DNA of 35,980 nt, from contig CAIYWC010000070.1 of the NCBI GenBank assembly GCA_903929795.1, positions 1-35,980 on the forward strand. The letters run 5' to 3'. Position numbers and translations under genes: made by a program. Shown one piece after another: positions 25,360-33,877 of the stretch. The notes below the pieces were generated by a model. The model did not search any database, was not told the DNA's origin, and saw only the letters and a list, made by a program, of their open reading frames with translations. Position 1 is the stretch's first letter. Each line of letters opens with the position of its first letter. The stretch is from an uncultured Myxococcales bacterium. Lineage in GTDB: Bacteria > Myxococcota_A > UBA9042.

Positions 25360-26601
25360 ATGCCACCTCCGCGCCCAACCGCCAAGCGAGTCCTGCCCAT
25401 CATCTTCCTGACCATCCTGCTGGACTTGCTCGGGTTCGGGCTGGTCATTCCGATTGCGCCGTTCTACGCCCAGCATTTCGGCGCGACGCCCAAGGTCATC
25501 ACGCTGCTCGGCGCGGCGTATTCGCTCATGCAGCTGGTGTTCATGCCGATGTGGGGCCGCCTGTCGGACCGCATTGGTCGCCGTCCGGTTATCCTCATGA
25601 GCGTGGCGGTGTCCTGCGTCGGCTACCTGTGGTTCGGCCTCGCGTCGCAGCTGTGGATGCTGTTTGCCGCGCGGATTCTCGCCGGTTTCGGCAACGCCAA
25701 CATCGGCGCCGCGCAAGCGGTCATCGCCGACACCACCGCGCCGTCGGAGCGCGCGCGCGGCATGGGCATGATCGGCGCGGCATTTGGCATCGGCTTCGTG
25801 CTCGGTCCGGTCTTTGGCGGCTTGCTCGGCAAGATCGACCTCGCGCTGCCGGCGTACGTCGCCTCGGGCCTTGGGCTGATCAACTGGATTATCGCGTACT
25901 TCCGCCTGCCCGAGACGCGCGATCCGGAGCACATCGAGGCCCGCAAGGCGCTGCCGCCAGGCGCGCTGCTGGCGCTGCTCAGGAAGCCTTCCGTGCTGCG
26001 GTTGCTGCTGGTGACGTTCACGGTGACGACCGGTTTTGCCCTGATGGAGCAGGTCTCCGGGCTGTACATCCAGAGCATTTGGGTGCCCGTGCCGGCCGGC
26101 GCGGCGCCGGATCAAATCGAGGCGCTGCACAAGCACGCCGCGCTGCTCTCGACGGCGGTGCTGGCGGCGGTCGGCCTGACGATGGTCATCGTGCAAGGCG
26201 GGCTGATCGGCCGGCTGGTCAAGCGTTTTGGCGAGAGTCGCCTGCTGCGGTTTGGCACAGCAACCGTTACCGCGGGGCTGCTGGGCATGGCGGCCGTGGG
26301 CACGATTGGCTGGTATCCAGGCATGTTCCTCGCGTCGATCGCGTTGGCGGCGGGCTCGGCGCTGAACACGCCGTCATCCACGTCGCTGTTGTCGCAGCAC
26401 GCGCTGGCGGAACAGCAGGGCGGTCTGCTGGGCGTGGGTCAGTCGATGTCGGCGGCCGGCCGCGTGCTGGGGCCGTTCATGGCGGGTGCGCTGTTCGAGG
26501 TAGAAGGGCGCCTGCCGCTGCTCGTGGGCGCGGTCCTGACGGCGATCGCGTTTGTCCTGACGTTGGGCGTGCACAAGCCGGCGCGACCGCTGAACCCGTG
26601 A
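25360..26601 (+). CDS. MFS transporter, TetA-like drug/proton antiporter branch
   Basis: Inner-membrane major facilitator of 413 residues with about 12 hydrophobic segments. The ATG at 25360 is preferred to the GTG at 25342. Seen: motif A GRLSDRIGRRPVI between helices 2 and 3, ARILAGFGNANIGAAQAVIAD and ERARGMGMIGAAFGIGFVLGP, which match the TetA branch in order and spacing, and a second-half motif GRLVKRFGESRLLR. It is followed 36 bases later by a LysR-type regulator on the same strand. Export of a small hydrophobic compound is likely; tetracycline resistance itself is not established. Confidence 0.88.
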   Translation: MPPPRPTAKRVLPIIFLTILLDLLGFGLVIPIAPFYAQHFGATPKVITLLGAAYSLMQLVFMPMWGRLSDRIGRRPVILMSVAVSCVGYLWFGLASQLWMLFAARILAGFGNANIGAAQAVIADTTAPSERARGMGMIGAAFGIGFVLGPVFGGLLGKIDLALPAYVASGLGLINWIIAYFRLPETRDPEHIEARKALPPGALLALLRKPSVLRLLLVTFTVTTGFALMEQVSGLYIQSIWVPVPAGAAPDQIEALHKHAALLSTAVLAAVGLTMVIVQGGLIGRLVKRFGESRLLRFGTATVTAGLLGMAAVGTIGWYPGMFLASIALAAGSALNTPSSTSLLSQHALAEQQGGLLGVGQSMSAAGRVLGPFMAGALFEVEGRLPLLVGAVLTAIAFVLTLGVHKPARPLNP

Positions 26602-26637
26602 CGCAGAGCGCCGACGCGGCGCGTGGTGAAGAGCCCC

Positions 26638-27579
26638 ATGTCGGTGGACCTGAACAGCATGGCGGTGTTTGCCCGCGTGGTGGAGGAGCAAGGCTTCTCG
26701 GCGGCCGCGCGGCGGCTTGGCTTGTCGAAATCGGCCGTGTCCAAGCACGTCGCGCAGCTGGAAGATCGGATTGGCGCCCAGCTTTTGCAGCGCACGACGC
26801 GGCGGTTGCGGCTGACCGACGTCGGCGCGGCTTTTTACGAACGCTGCGCGCGCATTTTGGCAGAGGCGGAAGAGGCTGAGCTCGCCGTGTCCCACATGAG
26901 CGCGGCGCCGCGCGGCACGCTGCGCATCAGCGCGCCGGTCAGCTTTGGCATCCGCTATCTGGGCGCGCCATTGGCGGAATTTGCCAGTAAGCATCCGCAG
27001 TTGCGACTGGAGGTCGTGCTGAACGATCGGCTTGTCGATATGGTCGATGAAGGCTACGACCTGGCGATTCGCATCGGCAAGCTGGCGGACTCAAGCTTGA
27101 TCGCCAAGCGGCTGTGCGCGATGCCGATGCACGTCGTCGCCGCGCCCGGTTACCTGACGCAGCACGGTGCGCCGGAACTGCCGGCGGACCTGCAGCGGCA
27201 CAACTGCCTGCTGTACTCGCTGTCGACGACCGGCGATGTTTACCACTTTCGTCAGGAAGAGCGCGATATTACGGTTAAAATCGATGGCACCATGCGGGCG
27301 AACAACGGCGACATCCTGCTCGAGGCCGTCCGCCAGGGCGTGGGCATCGCGTTCATGCCGGCGTACCTCTGCGGCTGCGACCTGCGTTCGGGCCAGCTGG
27401 TCGAACTGTTGCAGGCGTTTCGCGCGGCCCCGGGCGCGATCAGCGCGGTTTACCCGCCCAACCGCCACCTGTCGGTAAAAGTTCGCGTGTTTGTTGATTT
27501 TCTCGTCGCGCATTTCGCCGAGGCCCCGTGGCTGGCGGTCGAATGCCCCGGTCAGATGGCCGTCGGCGGAGGCCACTGA
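26638..27579 (+). CDS. LysR-family transcriptional regulator
   Basis: 313 residues. N-terminal winged HTH: MAVFARVVEEQGFSAAARRL and SKSAVSKHVAQLEDRIGAQL, followed by the linker helix and a substrate-binding domain beginning RGTLRISAPVSFGIRYLGAP. This subgroup is the LysR branch of AaeR/DsdC-like regulators that often control transport or detoxification genes. The ATG at 26638 is preferred to the upstream GTG. It is co-directional with the MFS gene before it and overlaps the hydrolase gene after it by one base (TGATG), so an MFS-LysR-hydrolase operon is likely, possibly answering to the hydrolase's substrate. Confidence 0.9.
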   Translation: MSVDLNSMAVFARVVEEQGFSAAARRLGLSKSAVSKHVAQLEDRIGAQLLQRTTRRLRLTDVGAAFYERCARILAEAEEAELAVSHMSAAPRGTLRISAPVSFGIRYLGAPLAEFASKHPQLRLEVVLNDRLVDMVDEGYDLAIRIGKLADSSLIAKRLCAMPMHVVAAPGYLTQHGAPELPADLQRHNCLLYSLSTTGDVYHFRQEERDITVKIDGTMRANNGDILLEAVRQGVGIAFMPAYLCGCDLRSGQLVELLQAFRAAPGAISAVYPPNRHLSVKVRVFVDFLVAHFAEAPWLAVECPGQMAVGGGH

Positions 27580-28400
27580 TGCCGCACGTTCAGCTCGGCG
27601 CGTTCAAGTTGCACTACGACACGGTCGGGCGCGCGGGGGCGCCCGTGCTGCTCATCATGGGGCTGACGGTTCCTGGGCGGAGCTGGCGCGGCATCCTCCC
27701 GGCGCTGCAGGCGGAGCATCGCGTCGCGTATTTCGATCACCGCGGCGTGGGTGGATCCGATGCGCCGCGCGGCCCGTACTCGATGGCGCAGATGGCCGGC
27801 GACGTCGTCGGGCTGATGGACCACCTCGGCTGGGCGCAAGCGCACGTCGTTGGGCTGTCGATGGGCGGCATGGTTGCTCAGCACGTCGCGCTCAACGCCC
27901 GCGCGCGCGTGCGGAGCCTGGCGCTCCTGGCCACGCACGCCGGCGGTTGGCAGGCGCGGCTGCCGCAGCCCCGCGGGATCTTCCACTTCATCCAGACGCA
28001 GCTGCTGCGCGACCGCCAGGCGAAGCTGGCCGCGCTCTCCAGCCTCTTGTTTCCCAAAGCATTTCTGCAGACCTGCGATCGCAGCGCGCTGCGCGTCGGT
28101 CTGGAGGATGACTTTGGCGAGCCGGTACCCAAGAGCGTGCTGCTCTCGCAATATGCTGCCATTCAAGGGCATTACACGGCGGACAAGCTCGGGCGGTTGA
28201 AGGATTTGCCGACGCTCATCGTGCGCCCGGGCCAGGACCTGCTGGTGCGGCCCGAGGAGAGCGACCGCCTGGCGCGGCTGATTCCCAATGCCCAGTTGGT
28301 GCGCTTTGACGCGTGCGGCCACGCCGTGACCCGCCAGGATCCGCAGGGCGTCGCGAAAGCGCTGTTGGCGCATTTTGCCGCTGCGGATCGTCTGGCGTGA
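27579..28400 (+). CDS. Alpha/beta hydrolase
   Basis: 273 residues. Seen: VLLIMGLTVPGRSW (oxyanion region), YFDHRGVGGSD, nucleophile elbow VVGLSMGGMVAQ with Ser94, RPGQDLLVRPEES with the acidic residue, and DACGHAVTRQDP with the catalytic His. It lacks a signal peptide. The ATG overlaps the stop of the LysR gene by one base, so it is translationally coupled to it and probably its regulatory target. Substrate unknown; esterase, lactonase or C-C hydrolase activity is possible. Confidence 0.87.
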   Translation: MPHVQLGAFKLHYDTVGRAGAPVLLIMGLTVPGRSWRGILPALQAEHRVAYFDHRGVGGSDAPRGPYSMAQMAGDVVGLMDHLGWAQAHVVGLSMGGMVAQHVALNARARVRSLALLATHAGGWQARLPQPRGIFHFIQTQLLRDRQAKLAALSSLLFPKAFLQTCDRSALRVGLEDDFGEPVPKSVLLSQYAAIQGHYTADKLGRLKDLPTLIVRPGQDLLVRPEESDRLARLIPNAQLVRFDACGHAVTRQDPQGVAKALLAHFAAADRLA

Positions 28401-28427
28401 CCGGTGCAAGTCGGCGCGGAGTCTGGC

Positions 28428-29297
28428 ATGCTGGTGAACGTCGAAGCGCAGAACTCCGCGGGGCCCGTGATGCAAGTTCCTGATCTCTGGTCTGATTCCG
28501 ATCGCATGGCCGTCACCGGCTTTGAAGTGGCGGTCCGCCATGGCGATCTGGCCGGCGCGCTGCTGGCGCTGGACGGCGTTACCGCGCAGGAGGCCGCGGC
28601 GCATCGGCAGACGATCAGCGATTTCGCCCTGCGCGTGCGGACGGAGCTGCTGTCGCGCGATCCGGTCACGTCGCTGAGCGTGGTGCTGGTGGACGAGGCG
28701 GGCTTTTGCGGCGATCCCGAGGACTATTTCGCGCCCGCCAACTCGCGCCTGTCCGACGTGCTGACCCGCCGGCGCGGCATGCCGATTTTGCTGTCCGCGG
28801 TCTGGATGCTGGTCGGAGAGCAGGCCGGAATCGTCGTGGAAGGTATTGGATTGCCTGGACATTTTATTGTCCGGGTCGGCGGTTCGACCGGCGTGCTGGC
28901 GGACCCGTTCAACGGCGGCCGGATGCTGAGCGTCGGCGAGTGCCGCCAGCTGGTCGGCAAGCTGAGCGGCGGCGCAGTGCAGTGGAACGACGCGTTTTTG
29001 CACCCGATTCCAATGGATGGCCTGCTGGAGCGCGTCCTGCGCAACTTGGCGCACATCTGGCAGCGGCTGGAAGTGCCCGAGCAGATGCTGCGGACGGCGC
29101 GATTTTACGCCGCGCTGCGGCCGCGCGAGGCGGAGCCGCGACTGGTCCAAGCCAAAATCGCCGACGCGTTTGGCGCGACGGATTTGGCGGAAATGCTGTA
29201 CCGCGCCGTGGTGGACGGTTTTCCCAGCTCGGCGGCGGCAGAGACGGCGGCGAGCCGGCTGCAAGAGCTGCGCGGCGCGGCGGTCGACATCAACTGA
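28428..29297 (+). CDS. SirB1-family protein (transglutaminase-like domain with helical repeats)
   Basis: 289 residues. The core GFCGDPEDYFAPANSRLSDV, RRRGMPILLSAVWM and GIGLPGHFIVRVGG follow the SirB1/transglutaminase-like signature; the C-terminal 90 residues are TPR-like helices (ERVLRNLAHIWQRLE, AEPRLVQAKIADAFGA). The ATG at 28428 is chosen because GGAG precedes it; a GTG at 28404 is also in frame. Members are widely conserved and suspected to act as non-catalytic or cysteine-protease-like proteins; the role is not settled. It lies 27 bases after the hydrolase stop on the same strand. Confidence 0.8.
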   Translation: MLVNVEAQNSAGPVMQVPDLWSDSDRMAVTGFEVAVRHGDLAGALLALDGVTAQEAAAHRQTISDFALRVRTELLSRDPVTSLSVVLVDEAGFCGDPEDYFAPANSRLSDVLTRRRGMPILLSAVWMLVGEQAGIVVEGIGLPGHFIVRVGGSTGVLADPFNGGRMLSVGECRQLVGKLSGGAVQWNDAFLHPIPMDGLLERVLRNLAHIWQRLEVPEQMLRTARFYAALRPREAEPRLVQAKIADAFGATDLAEMLYRAVVDGFPSSAAAETAASRLQELRGAAVDIN

Positions 29298-29340
29298 GGC
29301 GCGGTCAAGGGCTGTTTTCGCAGGCGCGGCCGGGGCGCGG

Positions 29341-29369
29341 TTTTCAACTGCCGTCGGCCTGTGTAGGCT
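29341..29369 (+). promoter_or_regulatory. Candidate sigma-70 promoter for the M20 peptidase gene
   Basis: TTTTCA (-35), exactly 17 bases, TAGGCT (-10), in the 93-base gap after the SirB1-like gene. A ribosome-binding site AGGAG at 29381-29385 lies six bases before the ATG at 29391. Confidence 0.38.
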
Positions 29370-29390
29370 GTACGCCTCGCAGGAGCCGCC

Positions 29391-30785
29391 ATGATCACGC
29401 CCGCATCCGTTCTCGCCGCCGCCCAAGCCCAGATTGAACCCGCGCTGGAGCGCCTGTGCGCGTATCTGCGCATCCCCGCGGTCTCGTGCGATCCCGCCCA
29501 CGCGGCGGACGTCGCGCGTCTGGCGGATCTCGTCGCGGCCGACTTGACGGCGCTGGGGCTGGACGCGCAGGTGCTGCGGCTGGAGGGCGCGCTGCCGTGC
29601 GTCGCGGCGTCGTGGCTGCACGCGGGCCCGGATGCGCCGACGATTTTGATCTATGGCCACCTGGACCTGCAGCCCGTCGATGGCGGCGACGGCTGGCGGA
29701 CGCCGCCGCATGAGCCGACGCGCGTGGGCGATCGCCTCTACGGTCGCGGTTCGTCGGATGACATGGGCGGCTGGGTCTCCCATATCGCGGCGATCGCGGC
29801 GTGGCTGAACGCGACCGGCAAGCTGCCGTGCAACATCCGGCTGATCATCGAGGGCGAGGAGGAATGCGGTTCCAGCAATCTGGAGCGTTTCATGGACGAA
29901 TTTCCAGAAACATTTCAAGCAGATGCGATGATCCTGACCGACTGCGAGAACCCGTCGACGGACGTGCCGGGCCTGACGGTGTCGCTGCGCGGTGTGTTCG
30001 AGGTGGTCATTCGCGTGGAAGCGCTTGAATCGGATGGACATTCCGGCCTCTGGGGCAACATGGTGCCGGACGTGTCGACGGCGCTCATGCAGCTGATCAC
30101 GCGCGTGGTGGACGCGGACGGTCGACCATCGGTCGGCCTGGTCAAGCACGTGGAATCACGGCACAAAGCGGCGGCGGCCGTGCCGATTGAGGACGACGTG
30201 ATCCGCCGCGGCGCGCACCTCCTGCCGGGCGTGAATCCGCTGCCGGTGCGCGGGCGATCTGCGGCGGAGTGGCTGTGGCTGCAGCCGGCGATCACTGTAG
30301 TTTCAACGACTTTGCCGACTCCGGAGCGCAAGAAGAACGCGCTGCGGGCGGCCGCGACGGCGGTTCTGTCGGTGCGCCTGGCGCCGGATCAGACGCCCGA
30401 GCAGATGCTGTCGGCGATGCAGGTCGAGCTGCTGCGCGATCCGCCCCAGGGCGTCCGGGTCGCGGCGACGCAGGAGCGCGGCGCGGGCATGGGCTGGTAC
30501 TACGAGCCAAAAGGCCCGGCATTTGAGGCAGTTGACCGCGCTTATCTGGCGGCGTGGGGACACAAGCCGGTGCGCGTGGGCGTCGGCGGCTCGATCCCGT
30601 TCGTGGCGATCTTCGGCGAGCGGTTTGGCGACTTGCCGCTGATCCTGAACGGCGTGATGGACCCGGAGTCGACGGCGCACGGGCCCAACGAGTCCCTGCA
30701 CCTCGGCGTGTTCCGCAAGGCGGTGCTGGCGAACGCGCACCTGTACGGCGAGCTGGCAGCGCCAGGGATTTTACTCAAGCGTTGA
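29391..30785 (+). CDS. M20-family metallopeptidase (dipeptidase)
   Basis: 464-residue cytoplasmic di-zinc peptidase. Metal and catalytic motifs: IYGHLDLQPVD with His90, LYGRGSSDDMGG with Asp123 or 124, EGEEECGS at 154-161, and a later HGPNES with the last His ligand. The family acts on dipeptides or related amide substrates. AGGAG precedes the ATG. The gene is convergent with the aspartoacylase-like gene, six bases apart. It is tempting to link it with cyanophycin breakdown dipeptides because of the cluster 9 kb upstream, but isoaspartyl dipeptidases are usually of other families, so I do not claim this. Confidence 0.9.
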   Translation: MITPASVLAAAQAQIEPALERLCAYLRIPAVSCDPAHAADVARLADLVAADLTALGLDAQVLRLEGALPCVAASWLHAGPDAPTILIYGHLDLQPVDGGDGWRTPPHEPTRVGDRLYGRGSSDDMGGWVSHIAAIAAWLNATGKLPCNIRLIIEGEEECGSSNLERFMDEFPETFQADAMILTDCENPSTDVPGLTVSLRGVFEVVIRVEALESDGHSGLWGNMVPDVSTALMQLITRVVDADGRPSVGLVKHVESRHKAAAAVPIEDDVIRRGAHLLPGVNPLPVRGRSAAEWLWLQPAITVVSTTLPTPERKKNALRAAATAVLSVRLAPDQTPEQMLSAMQVELLRDPPQGVRVAATQERGAGMGWYYEPKGPAFEAVDRAYLAAWGHKPVRVGVGGSIPFVAIFGERFGDLPLILNGVMDPESTAHGPNESLHLGVFRKAVLANAHLYGELAAPGILLKR

Positions 30786-30791
30786 GCGGAC

Positions 30792-31835
30792 TTAGGCGTG
30801 TGCGACCGGGCTGCCGATGAAAAAACCATCGGTGCCCACGGGCTGGTACAGCGGCAGCAGGATCCAGCCGTCTGCCGGCGCGCGCACGGGGCCGTGATCG
30901 TCCTCTGCGAGCACTTCGCCCGCGTGCACCGGCTGCAGGTTGCGGTAGCCTGGCCTCATGCGGAAATGGTCGTTCGGTGAAATCCCGTGGCGATACGTAA
31001 CCTTGACCGCCGGCAGGTCGAGTCCCCGCGCGCGCAGGCGCTCGCGCCGCCCGGCCAGATCCGGCACCGCCGACCATGCGATCGCGCCGACTGACGCGAG
31101 CAGCAGCCACGCGACCGACTCCAGCGTGTCCTCGGTCGACGGCGACTGGTGCTGGCCGCCTTCCACCGCCAGCGCGATGTGGCCAAGCGCCGTGAAATAC
31201 TCAATCGTCGTCGCCGGAATCGCCTTTTCCAGCCCGGCGATGCCCGGCAGGCACAGCTGGCGCGCCAACGCGACGCTCTGCGGGTGGTCGCACACGACGA
31301 TGAACGGCACGCCGTCGGCCGACATGCTGTGCAGATCCAGGTGGACAACCGGGCCGCGGGCTTGGGCCACGGCTTCGTCAAACGCGTGCAGGAGCTCCAG
31401 CTGCTCGACGTCCTCCGCCGTATGGCCGTGCGTCGCCCGCAGCTGCGCGACCGACGGCGCGTCCCAGTGGCGGTTCAGGTCGCGATCGGTGTAGCGCACG
31501 CCCAGGCGCAGCGCGCCGACATTGCCGCACAGCCCCAGCAGCCGCCCGGCCACCGGCACGTCGTCCTGGCGCAGCGTCGCGAGGATGCGGCAAATCGCGC
31601 GCACGCCCGCCGGTTCGTTGCCGTGCATGCCGCCCGACAGCACGACGGTTGGCCCCGGTCGCCCCTGATTGACGTCGCCCAGCCGGTGATCGGCTGCGAC
31701 CTGCACGCCCGGCAGGATGGTCGTCAGGAGCGACTGGTCGATGAAATCGCTGTGATTGCGCATGGCTGCCTTGACGTCGGCCTGCACCGACCGCCTCACC
31801 GTAGCGCTGAATGGCTGAATCGGCAACCGCGGCAC
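30792..31835 (-). CDS. Succinylglutamate desuccinylase/aspartoacylase-family zinc hydrolase
   Basis: 347 residues. Zinc ligands in GGMHGNEPAG (His and Glu) and HLDLHSM (His), with NRHWD and AVEGGQHQ in between, as in the M14-like desuccinylase/aspartoacylase family, which removes acyl groups from amino acids. Start: a GTG at 31835 with GAGG seven bases before it; a TTG at 31841 overlapping the xth stop by four bases is the alternative, and an ATG at 31763 would give a shorter form. The gene lies downstream of xth on the same strand, so is probably coupled to it. The acylated amino-acid substrate is unknown. Confidence 0.85.
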   Translation of the reverse strand: MPRLPIQPFSATVRRSVQADVKAAMRNHSDFIDQSLLTTILPGVQVAADHRLGDVNQGRPGPTVVLSGGMHGNEPAGVRAICRILATLRQDDVPVAGRLLGLCGNVGALRLGVRYTDRDLNRHWDAPSVAQLRATHGHTAEDVEQLELLHAFDEAVAQARGPVVHLDLHSMSADGVPFIVVCDHPQSVALARQLCLPGIAGLEKAIPATTIEYFTALGHIALAVEGGQHQSPSTEDTLESVAWLLLASVGAIAWSAVPDLAGRRERLRARGLDLPAVKVTYRHGISPNDHFRMRPGYRNLQPVHAGEVLAEDDHGPVRAPADGWILLPLYQPVGTDGFFIGSPVAHA

Positions 31836-31837
31836 GG

Positions 31838-32605
31838 TCAAACCTCAGCAAAAATCACGCCTAGCGGAACGTGGTCGCTGGGCTTGTCGCCGCGGCGTTC
31901 GTTGCGGTCGACAAACGCGTCGAGGCTGGTCATCGTCCGGGTCGCGAAGATGTGGTCGATGCGCAGGCCGTTGTTGCGCTCGAAGCCGCCGCCGCGGTAG
32001 TCCCACCAGGAGTAGAGGCCGGCCTCCGGGCGCTGTTGGCGAAACGCGTCGGCCAGGCCCCAGTCAAGCACGTGCTGCAGCGCGCCGCGCGCCTCGGGCA
32101 CGCACAGCACCGTGTCGTTCCACTCCATCGGCCGCGCCACGTCGCGATCGTCCGGGGCCACGTTCATGTCGCCGCAGAGCACCATCGGCCGACTGACATC
32201 GCCCTCGCGCTCAAACCAGGCGCGCAATCGCTTGTACCACGCGAGTTTGTAGGCGAATTTGTCGCTGTCCAGCTCGCCGCCATTGGGCACGTACACGCAG
32301 ACGACCCGCACGCCGCGCACCGTACCCGCGATGAGCCGCGCCTGTGCGTCGTCAACGCCGTCGTCCAAGCTGCGCGTCACGTCCGAAATCTCGTGGCGCG
32401 CCAAAATCGCCACGCCATTGTAGGTTTTTTGCCCATGTGTGACCGCGCGATAGCCCAGCGCTTCCACGGCGGCGTGCGGAAACAGCGCGTCCTCCAGCTT
32501 GAGCTCCTGCAGGCACAGCACGTCTGGCTGGTGCGCCGTCAGCCAGGCGACGAGGCGCGATTCGCGGGAGCGGATGGAGTTGACGTTCCAGGTGACGATG
32601 TTCAT
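31838..32605 (-). CDS. xth: Exodeoxyribonuclease III
   Basis: 255-residue repair nuclease of the AP-endonuclease/exonuclease III family, acting on abasic sites and 3' blocked ends in base excision repair. Complete signature: VTWNVNSIRSR, LCLQELKLED, GDMNVAPDDRDV, YSWWDYRGGGFERNNGLRIDHI and KPSDHVPLG. The ATG at 32605 has GGA upstream. Only 30 bases separate it from the integrase stop, so its promoter must lie in that short AT-rich gap or inside the integrase gene. The downstream hydrolase gene overlaps its stop if the TTG start is used. Confidence 0.95.
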   Translation of the reverse strand: MNIVTWNVNSIRSRESRLVAWLTAHQPDVLCLQELKLEDALFPHAAVEALGYRAVTHGQKTYNGVAILARHEISDVTRSLDDGVDDAQARLIAGTVRGVRVVCVYVPNGGELDSDKFAYKLAWYKRLRAWFEREGDVSRPMVLCGDMNVAPDDRDVARPMEWNDTVLCVPEARGALQHVLDWGLADAFRQQRPEAGLYSWWDYRGGGFERNNGLRIDHIFATRTMTSLDAFVDRNERRGDKPSDHVPLGVIFAEV

Positions 32606-32625
32606 TCAATGTCCATGTTATTGAA
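32605..32625. other. Inverted repeat between xth and the integrase gene, possible attachment region
   Basis: TTCAAT at 32605-32610 and ATTGAA at 32620-32625, nine bases apart, sit exactly at the junction of xth and the integrase's 3' end. Position suggests the element's attachment site or a strong-structure leader of xth. No direct repeat partner is visible in the window. Confidence 0.3.
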
Positions 32626-32635
32626 AGTATTACTA

Positions 32636-33877
32636 CTAATTTTGGCCGTCCGTGCCTGTACCCACTTTTGTACCCACTTTTGCCCCAACATCCGCATCCG
32701 CGTCGACCCGGCGCTCGTCCAGATGGATGACCTCGCCCAGCTTGCGCGCGGCATCCTGGCGGGGCTGTTCGGGCGGGCGATTGTAGATCGCATGGACTGC
32801 CTGACTGCTGTGGCCGACCTGCGCCATTGTGATTGCCTGCGAGATGCCGGCCATCGCCGACAGCGTGACGTTTGTCTGTCGGAGCGCTTTGCCGGACAGA
32901 GCGGGCAGGTTCAACTCGGGCAGCACTTTTTGCAACCATACCCACAAGCCCGTCGTCGTGACGCACCGCCCGGAGTCGGCCGACCTGCCGCCCGCAGGGA
33001 ACATCCAGCCTTCTTCACCCACCAGCTGGCGGCGCTGCTGCTGCAGAATCCGCAGCACGCGGGTCGTCTCCGGGTCGATGTACGACGGCCGGCCTTCCTC
33101 GTGCTGTTTTGTGCCGGCCACGATCTTGCCCGCGACCCAGTGCTGGCGGATCTGCCACTTTCCAACCTCGGCGGTCAGGTCGAGGTCCTTCACACGGATC
33201 GCCACCAACTCGGACGGTCGCGCCCCCGTTGAAAAGCCCAGCATCAGCAGCGGGTGCCAGCAGTCCGGCGACTTTTCCCGCGCGATCGCGATCAAGGTGC
33301 GGAGCTGCTCGGGCATGAGCACCAAGTCCTTGCCACCGCGCGTCATGCTGGCGCCCTTGGGGAGCTTGACGCCGTCAGCCGGATTGACGATGCGGTACAT
33401 GCGGCACCCGGCGCCGATCAAGTTCTTCAGCGTCACCCAGCGGGTCCGGACGCTGTTCATCTTGTTGCCGGTCCGCACCTGACCATCGACCCACGCCTCC
33501 AGGTCGGCAGGCGTGATCTTGTCCAGCCGGTAGTCGCCCAGCACTGGGTTGATGTGCGCCCGCAAGTGATGTTCGACATTGGCCTTTGTGGCCCCGCCCG
33601 CCGTCCACTCGCCGCGTTCAAGCTTGCGTACGACCCATTCCTTCCCGAACGCGCGCAAGGACGGCGGCAGCACCTTCTCGACGCGGTTTCGCGCCTGCTC
33701 GCGCAGATCGTCCGCAATCAGCCGCGCCTCCGCCAGCGTCGCGTCCTCCGGCAGGCTCAGCATGCGCTCCACTGGCTGTCCGGTCCGGTCCGACACGGCC
33801 TTGATCCGCACGACGAACGTGCCGTTCGGGCGGCGGTACACGCCCGGATACCTCGTTGCTTCCAACTTGTCCCGCAT
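32636..33877 (-). CDS. int: Site-specific tyrosine recombinase (integrase)
   Basis: 413 residues. N-terminal arm-binding region (YPGVYRRPNGTFVVRI), core-binding domain to about residue 170, then the catalytic domain: box I GFSTGARPSELVAIR with the first Arg, SGKALRQTN as box II, where Lys stands in place of the usual His before Ala-Leu-Arg, VGHSSQAVHAIYN with the Gly-His pair, and the nucleophile Tyr. The C-terminus ends in an Asp/Val/Gly-Thr-rich tail. The ATG at 33877 has GAGG five bases before it; a GTG at 33910 would add 11 residues. It overlaps the excisionase frame by 260 bases in another frame. It ends 30 bases from the xth start. Confidence 0.9.
   Translation of the reverse strand: MRDKLEATRYPGVYRRPNGTFVVRIKAVSDRTGQPVERMLSLPEDATLAEARLIADDLREQARNRVEKVLPPSLRAFGKEWVVRKLERGEWTAGGATKANVEHHLRAHINPVLGDYRLDKITPADLEAWVDGQVRTGNKMNSVRTRWVTLKNLIGAGCRMYRIVNPADGVKLPKGASMTRGGKDLVLMPEQLRTLIAIAREKSPDCWHPLLMLGFSTGARPSELVAIRVKDLDLTAEVGKWQIRQHWVAGKIVAGTKQHEEGRPSYIDPETTRVLRILQQQRRQLVGEEGWMFPAGGRSADSGRCVTTTGLWVWLQKVLPELNLPALSGKALRQTNVTLSAMAGISQAITMAQVGHSSQAVHAIYNRPPEQPRQDAARKLGEVIHLDERRVDADADVGAKVGTKVGTGTDGQN

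Noticed and set aside
27552..30149. 865-residue minus-strand frame across the hydrolase, SirB1-like and M20 genes
   Set aside because: Antisense to three recognisable proteins; Arg/Gln/His-rich shadow composition.
29391..30785. M20 peptidase as a cyanophycin-dipeptide hydrolase
   Set aside because: About 9 kb from cphA, convergent with unrelated genes, and the family does not usually act on beta-Asp-Arg; no direct evidence.
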